Below the pieces are notes generated by a model, which was not told the origin of the DNA, did not search any database, and worked only from the letters and a program-made list of their open reading frames with translations. The position numbers were made by a program, and so were the translations under genes. A stretch of 64,000 bases of DNA from Anadara kagoshimensis (Eukaryota > Mollusca > Bivalvia > Arcoida > Arcidae), in the NCBI GenBank assembly GCA_021292105.1, contig CM037872.1, forward strand, positions 14,038,791 through 14,102,790, written 5' to 3'. Positions 1 to 15,720 of the stretch are shown piece by piece (position 1 is the first letter of the stretch; each line of letters opens with the position of its first letter).

Positions 1-147
1 CCTTCCTCGCTCTCTGTGTCAATAGGTGGTTTTCTGTCTAACAACTTGAATATGTACCCGGCAGATACAGAAGCTTTAGCTGCATCTGGAGCAAATGATG
101 TTGCTTGACCAGCAGCATACCCACCAAAGGCTATAGCTGAAAATACC
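1..147 (-). CDS. ABCB exon 22, cut by the window edge (TM12)
   Basis: Acceptor TTTTCAG at 148-150. Reads [20 protein letters not shown], the TM12 block, then the lead-in [17 protein letters not shown] to NBD2. Open at position 1, so the true 3' end is outside the window. Confidence 0.93.
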
Positions 148-3100
148 CTGAAAATGAATCAATATTCTTTTGTTGCACATTCGATTTATTCAAGGAATAA
201 AGCACAATTAATTAATTTGAAATACAGTAAATTAGACTTATTATTACATGGTTGGTAAATATATTAAGTTTGGTGGTTACAATATTAATTCACAAAACAA
301 TTATGAGGCACTTCATACACTAAAACCAACATCACCTTTTTCGAGCATCTTTGCGGTTAGGGTTAAAGTGGCGGATATAACTAGCTAAACATGCGAACTT
401 ACACTCCGGAAGCGTCAAGTCTCACTTCAATGGTTGAAGTTTAACTTAATTTGCCAGTTTTCAAAGTATTGTTTTTAGATTGTGCTTTGGGCATTGTTTG
501 CTTTCGATGATTTATGGTAAAAATTTAATTTTGTTCCTAACTGCACTTAATACATAATCAAATTCAATTAGTTTTTTATTTCAGCGTATTGTTTTAACGC
601 CTCCGATCGGAAACCTCACTTTACAAAGCACATAATACGTTTTGAATTATGGATTATTAGACTTATGTACCAATCTTGCCAATTAATCAATTTACATTAT
701 TTAATGTATACATCATTTAAGTCGCTTTAAATTGGCACTTCAAAAGTTTTATGGCCGTCATCATTGTTGTAAAGTATTGTTTCCTTGCATAAAAAATAAT
801 TATCGATATATGTGAAGCACCATAACTCCATGTTCATTTTTTTTTTACACATGGCTTGTGTATAGCTACCCAGACAGGTGGTGTTTAACTTTCTGGAGCG
901 TCAATTAGCTCCTTTTAAAAGATTTTACTTTGCTTTTTAGTTTGTGACCTGGACCAGTATTATGTATTTGATAACACTAAAATAAGATCTTACTTCATAA
1001 CTTGATCAAATGTCATCTCATTATGTAATATCAAGTAGGCGCCATAGTAGAATGATGCAGCAAAGGCGAAGTAATACACTCCTTGTGATACTGAATATGC
1101 TATTCCTATAGTATTGGCCCTTTTAAGGGCAGCCTTGTATGGCCCCGTTAGATGTTCATTGTATAGCTCACAAAATCTTCCTTCTTTCTTTAAGCCCGCT
1201 ACAGTCCGTATATTTTCTATTGCTTCTGTTGCTACTTTGTATGCGTCCTCTAAAGCTTCTTTGTTTTTACCAGCAACTCCATCTGTTATTTTCATCTCAC
1301 ATATTGCCGCTACTGCGATTAGTGGCAGAAATGCTATAACTACCAAAGCTAGCTTCCATCCCCAGATAAGAGATAGAATTATACCTGTGCCTAAATTACC
1401 AATTGCTTGTACAAAAGTCCCTATTCGAACACCTGAACCCTGAAAAAACGGAAGTAAAAAGTAATAACTTCGCCAGCACCAAGCACAAACAAATGCATGA
1501 AACATGTTCAATCATGTGTTCAATCAATTTTTTGTGCAATTATGCACACATTGCATATAGATTAATGGAAATGACAATGATAAGCAAATATGGTTTTGAA
1601 GTGTAAATATCTTTCACAACAATACATATGTATTCACCATTTGTGACAATTTTTAGTTTTTGCATCTGCAGTTTCTTTTAAACTACATGTACTTATATCA
1701 TCTTAAGATATTGATTATCGTTACTGATAGGCTTAAAACTTGCGTGACACTATGCAATGCAAAGATTTCATTGTTAATAACTTTTAGTAAGAAATAATTT
1801 TATTCTGAGATAAACTCAAAAAAGACTTTTACGAACTTTTTTGTGCAAACAGTTTTAGTTCATGTACCACAAATTAATTATGACACACTTGCATATAAAG
1901 ACATTTACTTATATCACTTCGTTATCTGTCAATATATTGCAATCACAAATATAAGGTTTACAAGGCTAAAACATTACAAGTTTTGACCATGGAAAATTAA
2001 GTTTAACGTGTAAAATATATAATTATTTAATGTTTTGAAACAACTTACAGCTTGCACCTGTGAGGCATCTGAAGCAAGTCTAGATGTTAGAATACCGGTA
2101 CTGTTTCTCTGGTCATCAAACCAAGATATTTCCTAAGTTATAAAAAGAAATCAATTGTTACGAGTACACAAATGTGAAAAAAGGAAAAGATTACCACTTA
2201 CATATTTCGATACATTTGGCTTTCCAAAAACAAAGTCAATCATAATTCCAACTACGGTTACTTTACAAAAAGAAGCAAGCTGCTTAAATATATTGCAAAA
2301 TTAGTTTAATCATTATAATATTGTATCAAAAGTATTCTTGATATATTTGACATTGCACCACAGTTCCCTGTTCGTTTCATTCTAAATTTTGATTTCACAC
2401 GTGGGGTGTGTACCTAGTGAAACAGGGGACGTTTACCATTTTAGAGAATTCGGTCTCGCATATATTGTGTGGAAGGTCATGTTTTTTACTTAGTTTGTCA
2501 GTTTTTGGTTTGCTGGGAACATCGATATGTTTGTGTTTGTTCCCATTGTTTGTGATGGCGCTATACATAAAACTGTATATTTTGACTACAATTTAAATGT
2601 AGTTGAAAGGAAATAAGTTTATACTCCCGTATTTTTTACCTGTCGAAGCATTGCTTTAAATGATAACTCCCGTAATCTAAAAGTTAACATTTCTCCAGAT
2701 TTTCCAAATAAGTACGACTGTAAAACATAAATATACATATATTAGAAACCTTAAAACAATGTTAAAAGTTTCGTCTTGTTGGAACCAAGAATAACTAGTA
2801 TGGAATATTTTTTTTCTTGAAACGTTGATGTCTTGAACGCAGTTTCAACGTTCAGAACATCTTCAACATATTTATTATAAATTTCATTATTTCGTTAATA
2901 ATACTACTCGAGGAATTTTTGTCATTTTAGAAGTGTCTTTTAATATTTTATAAAACATGATTACATGAACATCGCTACCCAACCAGAAATGTTAAGTATG
3001 TATAAACTCTATTTTGAAACCTATTTTTATTTTGTAACAATAGACGGTCGTTACAAAGTAAAATAGTGCTCGGACCAAAATCGTGGAAATCCAGAATTTT

Positions 3101-3721
3101 TAAGATCTTGAAATGAAAATGGAAGAACTATAGTGTATTTTTCAAAATATATTAATAGTCATTTCATAGATATACCTTAAAAGTTATATTTCTTATCCAA
3201 TAAAACTTTCTTATATATTCCGATTCTAAAATAAAAGCTATTGAAAGAGTTTGCCTTAAAGCAGAATTTTACACACCTGTATTGTATAAGTCACAAAACT
3301 TAAGACTCCGATTCCTACAAATACACCTGCAAATAACTGGACTTGTCGTTCCTGTTTTAGTTCGTCTGTTTCAGCAAACACCTTAAAAATACCCAATGCA
3401 TTGAAGAAGGTAACGTTTGAATGCCTTTTTCATTATAACATCATAGGTTCTGCAAATAGTTGCTTCTTTACCCTTCCTATCATCAATTTGTGTATATTTC
3501 GAAACATGCTTACTGCTTCTATAACGGTACAGATTGTCTCGCACAGTTGGCTTATATGTTGAACTCCTGGATATCGATATGTCAGATCTACACAATACAC
3601 CAGAGAGATAATTCATTAACTTTCAGTGAGTCGACAGTCCATTTCAACCATCTCCCCTAGATCACCATGCAGTACAGTACTTTACTTGAAAACAAATAAC
3701 ACAATAGTAGGGTATTTTAAA

Positions 3722-3755
<34 letters not shown>

Positions 3756-6700
3756 ATCATAAGCATACCAGTCCATGTACGTATGAAACATGTGTCACCT
3801 TGATGAACATTTTGCCGAGTTTGCTATATAGTATATTGGTTGAAAGTATGGGTTTTTTTTCATCTTACGAATAGCTATTGCTAGATTTATTGCTATTCTT
3901 GTGAAAAAATAGAGCTACTTACACAAAAACAGATAACAATCAAAGTCCATTTCTAAACCATTCTATTATTACATACTGTATGTGGTAAATGTAGATACAT
4001 CATCATGTAGAACGTGAAAATTTATCAAAGAAAACTTACAATAATTATTTCTGAAAAAATGATGGCAAATACAGGTTCCATGCCTCCATTTATTAGGGCA
4101 CATATACATCCAATTAGAATCCCATGCCACTCCGGAGAGTTCATGCTAAGAATTCTACTAAAAGGAGCATTTGGCGTCTCTGCAATATTCTCCTGAAATA
4201 GAATATATCTAAATAAAGACTTATACTTTATACTTGTAATAATACAACAGAGAAGCAATACCTTGATGATATATTATTAGTGTAAATTGTCACAGGAATA
4301 ATTTGAAATAGTCAAATCTTTAATGGGCATGATACGTAGCATATAGGGTGGTTTCCAGACGGTAGAGCGCTTCCTTTAACAATGAGTGACCTGGGTTCAG
4401 TTCCCGACGTCAGGGGATGTACAATTGTTTTATTATTACAGGTATTTACGTAAAAATAACATTGGACAGAAACTTGAATTATCATAGTTATTTTTTAAAA
4501 AAGAAATCAAATCACATAATCCTCTCAACGTGCACATTTAATACTTTTTAGTTTAGCAATAAACTAGATGGGTATCTCTGATGACGGTTTTGTCATTTTT
4601 CTTGTCCATGTCGTCAGTATTTAGATAATGAACTGATTTACCTTCTTCTTTATTTCTGGACTATCTTTCGTAGGAGCTGATGCATCAGGCTCTGTTATAT
4701 CCGATTTTACAGATTTAACCGAGGATTGAGTCTTAAATTCTATCTTCCTATCTCTAGTGTATACTTGGATATCATTTCAAATTCTAAAGAAATTTTTAAA
4801 AATATACAAAAGCTGTACTTTACAGAGTAGAATGACCAATAGGTTACAATAACTTATGCAGAAGTAAGAGAAACTATTAGTGAAAATTAATCGATTGTAC
4901 ATAATTATTGAATTCTTTAAGATTATATAATTTTTATATATTTAACATTATCATGATGAAGAGTAAATTTCTATGGACATAAGAAAACCAATAATCTTCG
5001 TTGTTTAGTCTGTTAATGGTCTTCAAAGTTCAATAATGAATCTTTTTCTAAATCATCTCATTTCAATTTATTATAGTCAAGGAATCAATAAATATAAATG
5101 TAAATTGGAAAACCTAAATCTTTGACCCAACATTATAATGTACAGTATAGACTTGCCTTCGTCATCATGTGTAGCTGACTGAAACAGAAAAATAATATAG
5201 TTTTGGATTTATATATGATGAAAAAATCATTAACATCTGATTATTATAATATTTCAAATTACAATAACAGCTATGTCGGTCTATCACAACTTGTGCCAGA
5301 ACATATAAAGTTATCTACAAGGTAGATACAAGATCTAACTATAGCAGCTGATAAGTTACGAATATGAACAGAACAGTCAGTCAATGTCTGTCAGATGTTT
5401 GGTCGTTCGGACATATTGGAACTGATTATGAACAGCATCGAGATGCATAAAGGAAAATAAAATTTAATTGGATATATATATATTAATTGTTTATAACAGT
5501 TTAAATATAAAATTACCAGGGTATTATTTAAGTGATGAACAGTATACATACTGCAAAATCACTTTTTTCGTGGTAAGAAAAATTTGTAAAGTACACAGTT
5601 CCATTGAAATGTAGATCCGTTCATCAGGGTGTCCATGAAAACAATAAAATTTCGGAAACCATGTTAGTTAATTTCGCAATACATTTTTGGGGGACAAACA
5701 TTACTAAAAGTATAATGAAGGAATGAATTTTGGTAAATTTAATTTGGAAATCCAACTTACTTGTAAATTCACTAGTGTCGAGTATATTCCATCCTCATTT
5801 TTCATCAATTTGTCATGTGAACCAATCTCTACAACAACTCCTTTCTTAAAACCAGCTATTTTGTCTGCAGTTCTGATTGTAGACAGACGGTGTGCTATAA
5901 CAATGGTTGTCCTTCCATCTTTAGCCTGTAAACAAAGGTGCGTTCTTGATGGTAAACATTTCAACATCGACCAGAATGAAGTACATAACTTTTACAAATT
6001 ATAACACTGAAAACGGAACATTTTAAACTTTTTTCACGATCTGACCTTATGCTAAAACAGTGTTCTTAAATTAAGTATAGTTGACTCCGTATCCATTCAA
6101 AAAAGATGTTACGCTAAAAACTGCATTTAGCCATTCTATAAAGTAAAATTTTTGCTTAAACAATTATGTGCTTATACAAAGCAGTTTATAATATTTCAAC
6201 TAATGTAATAAAAGTTTGGCTATCAGTGAGTTTGGAAGTCTTGAATCTATACATAAACAGTTTACAACAAATATCTGTTTAAATAACATGCATCATATTA
6301 CCTATAGTACAGACCTGTCGATATGATTATCACCGAGGTAACGAAGCTTGGCTACCGAGTAGATGAAAAAACTGCCGAAAGATAGATAGCAGCTGCTGAA
6401 ATGTAGCTAACGAGGGATAGAGATGATCCGCATTACCTCATTAGCTCTGTGTTAAACTGTCGGTATGTATGTACTATACACTGTTTTATAGACTTTAAAT
6501 ATGCTGTAGTTTATGAGTATGTCCTATGAATGAATGATACAAAAGAAAATCCATTCTATTTGTTCTGAACCTTCGGTTGATGTGCGCTGTTAAAATGTAC
6601 ATTATATTTTAAAGATTGCCAATGAAATAATTAAACACAAACACAATGGTCCATGTCAGAATAACAATCTCGAAAGCAAAGTATAAACTGAAAGCTTGTT

Positions 6701-9700
6701 AGTAAAAACGTGAAATTCCACAGTGAGGCCGGTTACTTCGTAAGAGTAAGCACTTCAAATAACATTCAAGATATGCTGTTTTTACCTTGTCTAATGCGTC
6801 TTGTACAATGGCTTCACTTTCAGTATCAAGAGCAGATGTTGCTTCATCCAGTAACAAGATTTTAGGGTCTCTGACCAAGGCACGGGCGATTGCCACTCTT
6901 TGCTTTTGTCCACCGCTCAACTGTGCACCTCTATCACCGACTAAAGTTTCATATTTCTACAAATCAATAATACATACAAAAGTCTTTTCGTGAATGTAAC
7001 TTTACCGTTAAAACTAAAAAATACGTTTTTAGTGGAAATATTTCTTCAAAAGTTCAAAAAGGAATTCTAAACAATGTTTCGCTGAAAATGTAGTTTTAAC
7101 CATTTACCAGAATTGTATCCCACAGTTGTCCTTTTAAAAACATGTATCATGATCGTTTCCTGATTACTATATTTTACATTTTTTAAAACTTTCATGATTT
7201 TTTAATTTGTTTTATTTACTTTATTCTTTATTTTTAATTCTGTTTCTATTGATTTTAGCCAAGTGTTTGGTTAATCACACCGGTGTTTTGCTAGTAATGT
7301 ACATATATCTGACTGAGTATATATATATGTATAAAATACGTGATTTTCTCATGTTTCCTCATCATTCCTCGATAATGATAATAGTGTCTTTCACCGCCTG
7401 GTTTACATTCCACTCAGGCAGATCTGTTAGAAGAGCTTGCCGAAGATCTTTGGCTTTCTCCAGATTCCCCGGTTTCCTCAAATTCAAGAACTTCACTAAA
7501 AGATGTGAAAGAATCTTGACTGGGCAATAAAATACCATTATACTCCCACACTCTTATCTATATACTGTAAACGTATCTAAATTTGCGTGCATTTATTTTC
7601 GAGGTGTATAAAATTTACATATTTTCGAGTAGTTAAATTTTTGTGTTTTTATTTTAAATATACACTATAACACAATAAGCATAGTTTAATTTTCGCTCGG
7701 TATTAATTTTCGTGCAAAATAAATGACCGCAAAATAAGCGAAAATTAGTACACCGCGAAAATAAATACGTTTACAGTATAAACAGCTGTCGATAAGTTGG
7801 AAATAATCGTGTCTTGGAAGCAAAACCGTCACAAGGACAATATCAAGCAAATAATAATGATCGATCAGAGCGAAACGATAATGAAACTAATTAACGATAT
7901 TAGATATAAAAGTACTTTGTATTCCTATTTATATCACACACAAAATACTATAAATATCTTACGTCTGGTAACGTCATGATAAAATCGTGAGCATTAGCCA
8001 TTTTAGCTGCTTGTTCTATTTGTTCCTGGGTAACACCATCTCGTCCATATCTTATATTCTCTCCTATCGAAGTTGCAAACAGAATTGGTTCTTGTCCAAC
8101 AATACCAATATGTTCTCGTAGCCATCTCAAATTAAGATCTTTAACATCATTACCATCAATCAATACCTTAACAATGTAATAAAACTAAAAAATCATTTTT
8201 TATTCATGCAGATGTCAAACCTTGAAATAATTACCGTTATTTTGTCATGCTAGCAGAAGCTACCATCACGCCCTGAATTAACTACCACCATTGTGCCCTG
8301 AATTAACTATCTTCGCGCCCCGAATTTACTACCACCGCGCCCTGAATTAACATTTTAAGCAGATATCTTGTATTTTGAATTAAAACTGATTTAACTACAT
8401 ATTATATTTCGTTAACTGTACTTATATATTGGCAAATACATAAAAGTATTCTTGAGTGGGAGCCTCTATTGCAAGGCAGTTAATTACAAATAGAGGTAAA
8501 TACTTTTAACAAATCATTGACATATTAATACTAAACTGAAGAGAGAGAAAAGATTCTAAAATTGAACCTAGCGGACCGTGCTACCAAAAACAATCGATAA
8601 AAAACCTTATCATCCAAGTTTGATTGGACAAAATGTTGGCGGAAGAAATAACGTATACACTATATATTCCACACTTTGTTGGGGGGATAATAAAGCTTTA
8701 TAATAAAACACTTGCCTTTCCTTCTTGTGGATCATAGAACCTCTGTAAAAGTTGCATTACGGTACTCTTTCCACATCCACTAGACCCTACCAGGGCTACC
8801 ATAGTACCCTGCTGGGCCTTTAAATCAACACCATTCAAAATCTAAAGTTAAATGAATTGGTTTAAAATCTTAAAACAATTAAAACAATGTATAACAAAAC
8901 ATTTTATGCTGGACCCTTCGGACTCGGGCAACAGTTTTGCCTTCATGTTCAAACATAACACATGTTGACCTCAAACTCAGCCACCATAATATAAATTGTT
9001 GCACTGTTTGTGCCTTATTGTTTTGCGATTGATTTTCAAGATTTAAAAAATAATTTAACAAATACATGTATATTTTTAAACTTTACTTTCACACCTACCT
9101 TCACTTCTTGTCTTGCTGGATATGTGAAATGCACTTTAACAAATTCAACTTCTCCATTAAAACTATCCGGCTTTATACCTGCATCAGAGCTACTGTCTAT
9201 GAGTGGAGTCTAAAATATTTAAAGAAGGGAAAATATTCGTCATATTTTATATATATACATGTACACACAAACACAAATAACCTGGTGAATTCATAATTTT
9301 CAGTCATTCAAATAACAGAAAATATGTATGTCTAGCAACTGTGATTTTCGGCTATACCATTCGTATTAGAATTTACATAGCAATTTTATCTTTTAGATAA
9401 ATACCAACAATCACGTGGACTTAATGAAGAACGAGACTAGCGATTATCAGATACACATTTACCGATTGATAAAACTGCTATTACCAATTCGCCTTCAGTA
9501 AACATTTATATTTTCGTGTACTTTTTTGTCTTTTTTCGCGGTCATTCGTTTTGTGCGAAAATTAATACCAAGCGGAATCTATATTATGCTTATTGTGTTA
9601 TAATGCATATGTAATAAACGCGAAAATTTAACTACGAGGATATGTCTAAATTTAATATACTTCGAAAATAAATACACGCGAAAATTCAGCTTATCTAGAT

Positions 9701-12700
9701 TTTTTTGCTTGTTTCAGGTATTGATCCATTATAAGTTACGTAATAAGAATAAGAGTTGTTGTTTTATTACCTGGTCAATCAGCTTGAATAAGATACGTGC
9801 TGCACTACGAGCTGACGCAAACACCTGGAGTCCTGGAGCAGAATGTCCTAAAGCAAAGGCTCCCATTAAGGCACTGAAAAATACCTGTAGGAACGTGAAG
9901 AATATACGTCATTTAGGAAATGTAACAATAGGAAATTATAACAATCTACATGCACATGATGTATTGAGAAAAGAAAATTTTAGCTCGCCTTCCGAACATT
10001 ATAATTACATAGTTTACAGCAAAATACAATAAGATGACGAACAGACTTACATAATTAATATTATACTTAGTATTAATAAACTTAACTTTCGACTCAAACT
10101 TCGAAATATTTAAGCAGTTAACTCCACTGAGTTTTTACGCGTGACACAATGTAGTAAAACGCCACTAACTTTTTCTGTCTTCTAGATACAATTGTATCCC
10201 ACAGTTCTATTACTTACAATTATAACTTTTCCTATCGTGTAGTTGACTGGTTCATCTCTCACTAGTTTACAACCGTACCAGAATCCAAGTGCATAAGCAC
10301 CGTACATCACCATATAAAAAGCACCCAGAGACAAACCGTTACTTAAACCTTTCTTAATCCCAAACTTTTGTGCTTCCCTAAGTTTGACTTTATATCTACA
10401 AGAGTAAAGAAAGCACTAAAAACCTATAAGAATTGTGACATTGTAATTGTGGCTAAGTATATAAAACATCTTGTCTACGGATTGTATTACTGCACAATCA
10501 TTGCATGAAAAGGCACGACGAGTGTTAGGTGCTGAAAAGCAAAAATAGCAATGGTTGCAAACGATACTAAATTGAATTAAGGAAAAGGAGGGACTGTCCA
10601 ACAATAAAAGGCCATGTTTGTCTTGCTTATCATCCAATAAAGCAGATGTTTATTGTTATTACTTGTACTTTATCAATAGTAGTAGCGCCTTTAGAAGTAG
10701 TATTTCGGCAGGTAACACGCCTTCATGGACACTGTCAAAGATTAATGTGTCCTTAATCGCAAACAAAAGGCGATTCTGTTCATTTTGTAAGCAATTACCA
10801 ATTCTGTTTATTTTTATTTTTTATTAAAATGTATGGCTTCAACACAACCTAAAATCTTAATAAACGTTAAGTATATTATGGACCTTTCACATTCTTTTTC
10901 CTGTCCACCAAAGGCTACCACTGTCCTTATAGCACCAAGAACTTCCTCTGCGACGGCTCCGGCTTTAGCATATGCTGTTAGTTCCTTAGCAGCAAAGGCT
11001 GATATAATCTGAAAATATCAACACTTAAATGAACTTTGGGAAAAGTTAAACTTGCGAGTTTGTTTTTGTGATAATTACACTTTCCTACATAAAATGAAAG
11101 CCCATCAATATTTGTAGGACGACACATGATGGTGGTGATGGAAAAATAATGGAGAAATACTGTTGTATAAGTGTCTCAATTTATTGCCAAACCATCTATA
11201 ATGCAAAACTTTAACTGAACAAAAAGCAGCAATGAATCGAGGATTTATTATACAATAATTTGATAATGCAATGTGTTATACATGATAAAATGTCCCCATA
11301 AAAAACAAAAGAAACAAAGACCGTACTTACCCGGTTCATTAGAAACCCAACACCTGCGAGAAGTGGGCTGACGGATACTATAACTAAGGTAAGCTTCCAT
11401 CCGTAGACAAATCCAATGATAAAGCCAGTAGTAAATGTGGCGAACCATTGTATAGACACGCCCACTTTGTCTCCTATACCGGCATGCACCTTGTTTATAT
11501 CACTGAAAATTTAAAAATTCATACAATCAACAAATAACATACCGACCCATATGCAAGTCATAATCCCAAAAGCAAAGTAAAACATTGAAAACTAGCAAAT
11601 TATGTAAACACGTGAAGTTACACAAGCGAAGTGAGGCTGGATGTCCTGGGGAAGTAAGTACTTCCTGTCTAGCTAAGTACACCTGTCATGTGTGAAATTA
11701 AAACCAAGTGGAACTATGAGATGGTAAATACCGGTATATCCGGGATAATTTTGATACCTAGATTACGGCTAAAACATTTGTTGAGGGCATTGATAGTTAC
11801 CATAGGCTTATAATAACACTGATACACGTGTTATAATAAATGTGCTAATATTCAATTTTTTGTACCTCTCTGTAAGGAATTTAAAGAGCGTCGTATTTAA
11901 TTTTGAGACATGGTTCGTACTTTGGTGTTCATTAATTACGTTACTTTACATACTTCGCAACGGTATATGTCATGATACAAATCTTTCTAAAACCTTGATA
12001 AATTAAACATGTGCTGCGTTGGACGTGAATTAAACAGTAAAACCATAAAGACGACTTACTCTGATAACCTGTTTATAATTTCTCCTGATTCGTGTGTATC
12101 AAACCAACCAATTTCTTGTCTTAAGATATTTCTAAAGAACTTCTTTCTAATGGTGTGAGATTGTCGTTCAGCCGCTGTAACCCAACAAGTTATCTGTAGG
12201 TACCCAAGAACTAAAACTCCAGCTCCGATAGCTGTAATAGAAAATGAACCAGCAAGTTATCTATAGGTACACCAGAACTTGAACTCCAGCTCCGATAGCT
12301 GAAATAGAAAATGAACCAGGAAGTTATCTATAGGTACCCCAAAACTTAAACTCCAGCTCTGGTAGCTGTAAAAAAAATTAACGTTTACTTATTGGTAAAT
12401 TACACAACAAAATGGCTTTTATTATGTTGTGATCACCATTCATTCCGCAAATATGACAATATACAAAAATGTATGCCGCCCGTATCAATTTATTTTTGGT
12501 CATTTATCAGCTTACCGTATGGTTTACAATACAGTGAAGGCCATCAATGACTAAGTGTTCTAAAGACCGGCTTGCGGATCCAGATCACAGCGCCTCTTAG
12601 CGCCTTTGTTCGAATTGCACTTGGGACATATGCATGAATTTTTTTCAGTTTACTCGACGGTTTATATTACTCACTTCGGTTCCCTCTGCCATCCCTAAAT

Positions 12701-15377
12701 TGAACCCCTCAATCCGCTCTTAACGACACGCGAACGCGGCATCAAGCTGCTTGGTGTCACGGCATCTGGGTAGTCTAGAGCGCAAGCTTACGGGTCACAA
12801 CATCTCTCACAGCCTAGACTTGAGTCCCTTTTGAGACAGCTCTTATTTGAGAAGGTTCATCAGTCCGTTTGCCGTAAGTATACTCCAGGTGCATATACTC
12901 TGTCGGTATTCTCTTCCAGTCCTGAACCGATCGCCTCTTTATTAGTCAACGAATGTTAATTTCACTCAACTTCACTCTACTTAAGATATACAAAGACTAC
13001 ACCAGCTGATTACGTCCTGTACTTACCGGCATAATATATGGCATACTTCTTCATTTCCTCCATTAAGTCAAACTTGAGCTGAATGTTAACTATGTCCATA
13101 TATTCATTTAGAGTTGCATTATCCTTCACAATGCCGGATAGATTGGATTCTAACTGAGACACATATGGCCTGAAACAAAGAAAAGTAATCTTAAATATAA
13201 CTAACGTTACTCGTGAGATGTCTGATCAGATCGGTCATCTTTAAATGACCAGTTTGCGTAGAGGCTCTATATATTCTTTTTTCAGAAAATTAAAAAATTA
13301 ATAATATAATAACTCCCACTATCATGCAAGACCTTATAATTGTTTTTAAACCTAATTTCTGCATTCATCGCGAACAATTATTTTCAAACTCAAGAAGGTG
13401 CTTCTTTTGAAATACTAATCAACTCGTTCCAATTCCAACTCCTTAAAACTGAGATACCAACTCGTTCCAACTTTATTACCAACTTTTTTCTTCATTTTTT
13501 TTGTTACTTGACCGAAACATTATTACTTTAAAAAGAAGAGAAATATTATAGGAATTAATTTAGGTAAATCATTTGAAACGTTTTCACATCTGAGTTGTTC
13601 AAAAAAAGTGGAACGAGTTGGTAAAAAAGTTGTAACGTTGACCAGACACCGTTCTATTGATGTACCATGATAGTCAAATATTAACATAAGTTACATAAAC
13701 AGGAGGTACATACCCTTCCGGGACACCTGGTCTTACTTTAATGATGGAAGTTCACGTGTTGAACCCAGTTTCAACGTTTTACTTGGATTGTGATTTATTT
13801 GGACATGGATCGGTATGTTTTTACATCAAACCCCATAGGAAATATAATTATTTGTTGATTGCAAGTATTTACAAAAAAGTTTGGAACATAATGCAATACC
13901 AAGATCAAAAAGCAATCATTGATACTAGTAAGTAATTGTATCAAGTTATGCTACTGCTCTGAAAAACTTGATGTGGCATTATACCCCCGTCGTTACAAAG
14001 TTAAGAGAGGTGTATAGGAATCGCCCTAAACATTTATGTCTGTTTATCCGTCCCGATGTGACGTCCGTTTCATAACTCCACCATCAATGGATGGATTTCA
14101 ATCAAAATTAGAACATAACAAAGTACAAACATACCTCAGTAGATCGGGGTTTAAAATAACAGCTTCTTTTGTTGTATTGAGTGAGATAAGAAAGGCTGGT
14201 ACTTGATCTAGAATAAAGTAGTAGGAAGCGGAAGTGACGAACACATCTATCATTTCACCAAATACGATCAGCATGCAGGGTAATGCGGCGCCATTACCGG
14301 AAGCAGCAATACTACCAACAACCATAAAGAATTTATCCAAAGCTGTCGAATATTTGAACTGAAAAAGAATGTAATTATAATTCACATTACAATCAAAGAC
14401 GAGACGTGCTATGTTTTTACTTATAAAGAATTAAAGTATTCAAAAATTAGCACATTGCATTATTATACTTGTACTAACTATTTAGTTTCCTTTTTAAACA
14501 AGCGTTGTCAAAGGTTGCAAGGTACATGTAAGTACTTTGATGAAGATTTTTGTCTTAATAAATATATCCAATTAGATCTCAGATAGACATGTTTCCACTA
14601 CAACACTAGTGTAGATTCTCGATAAGATTAAGGAGGAAATATTCTTCGGCGTTTATATTAAATCACAAAATCGCTAAAAAGACTTAAAAATACATATAGT
14701 GTAAATTTATAACAAATGGAAAATTCCGAAGTATAAAATACACAAGACTAAACCTGGTTTTTTTATTTTTATCTTACGATTTCGAGAACTCCAACCATTC
14801 CATGTTCTTCTCATACGCAGAAATCGAGGCCCGATCTGAAGGGTTATCTGCCCCTACATTAGAAGTCGTCCTATACTGACCATCTCAGGTGTGATATACT
14901 TTACAGTTTTAAAGGTAGTTCAGTCGAGCGTGACCTGTTTTGGGAGAGCAATAAGTGATTATACTTCAACAAAAATCCAATTGGGGATTTATATGTCTCT
15001 GGCTAAACTTCAGTATTTAGACACTAATGACCTGAATGCATCTCGTAATGAAATGAGGAAAAAAATTAACATGCATAAGTACTAGCTTATTGAAAATTTG
15101 CACGAAATCATAATTTTATAAATGTTTCAAGTATTTTTTTTAAATAGGTTTGTCGGGGTCTTATATGCTTACTCCAAGTTTAAATAAAAATTAAATCAGC
15201 GTTTTTAAATATTCTATTCTAGCTATATTGATGTTTTTACATAAATAATAACTAACTAACTAACTAAATAAATAAATAAAAATTGATAAGATATTTTCTC
15301 AACATCAACAATGCAATCCAGCAGAGATTTAAATAATAAATCTTCGTTTTTTTAAACATTTCATTTTACCTTGATTA

Positions 15378-15417
<40 letters not shown>

Positions 15418-15679
15418 AAATAAATAAATAAATAAATAAATAAAATTTATTTAATAAAAATATAAATACTATGATTTTTCTTATGTTTATTTTTTATAAC
15501 TAGATGATTTGATATTCATCTTATTGAACCGACAAATCCAATGCTGAATAGTTAACTGCAATATTTTATTTATTTTATTTTATTTTATTATTTTAATTTA
15601 TTTTATTCATCGACCTGAACTGTGAAAAGAATGCAACATAAACCTGGCACTGGTAAGGACAAAGCCAAGTGTAACGTTT

Positions 15680-15720
<41 letters not shown>

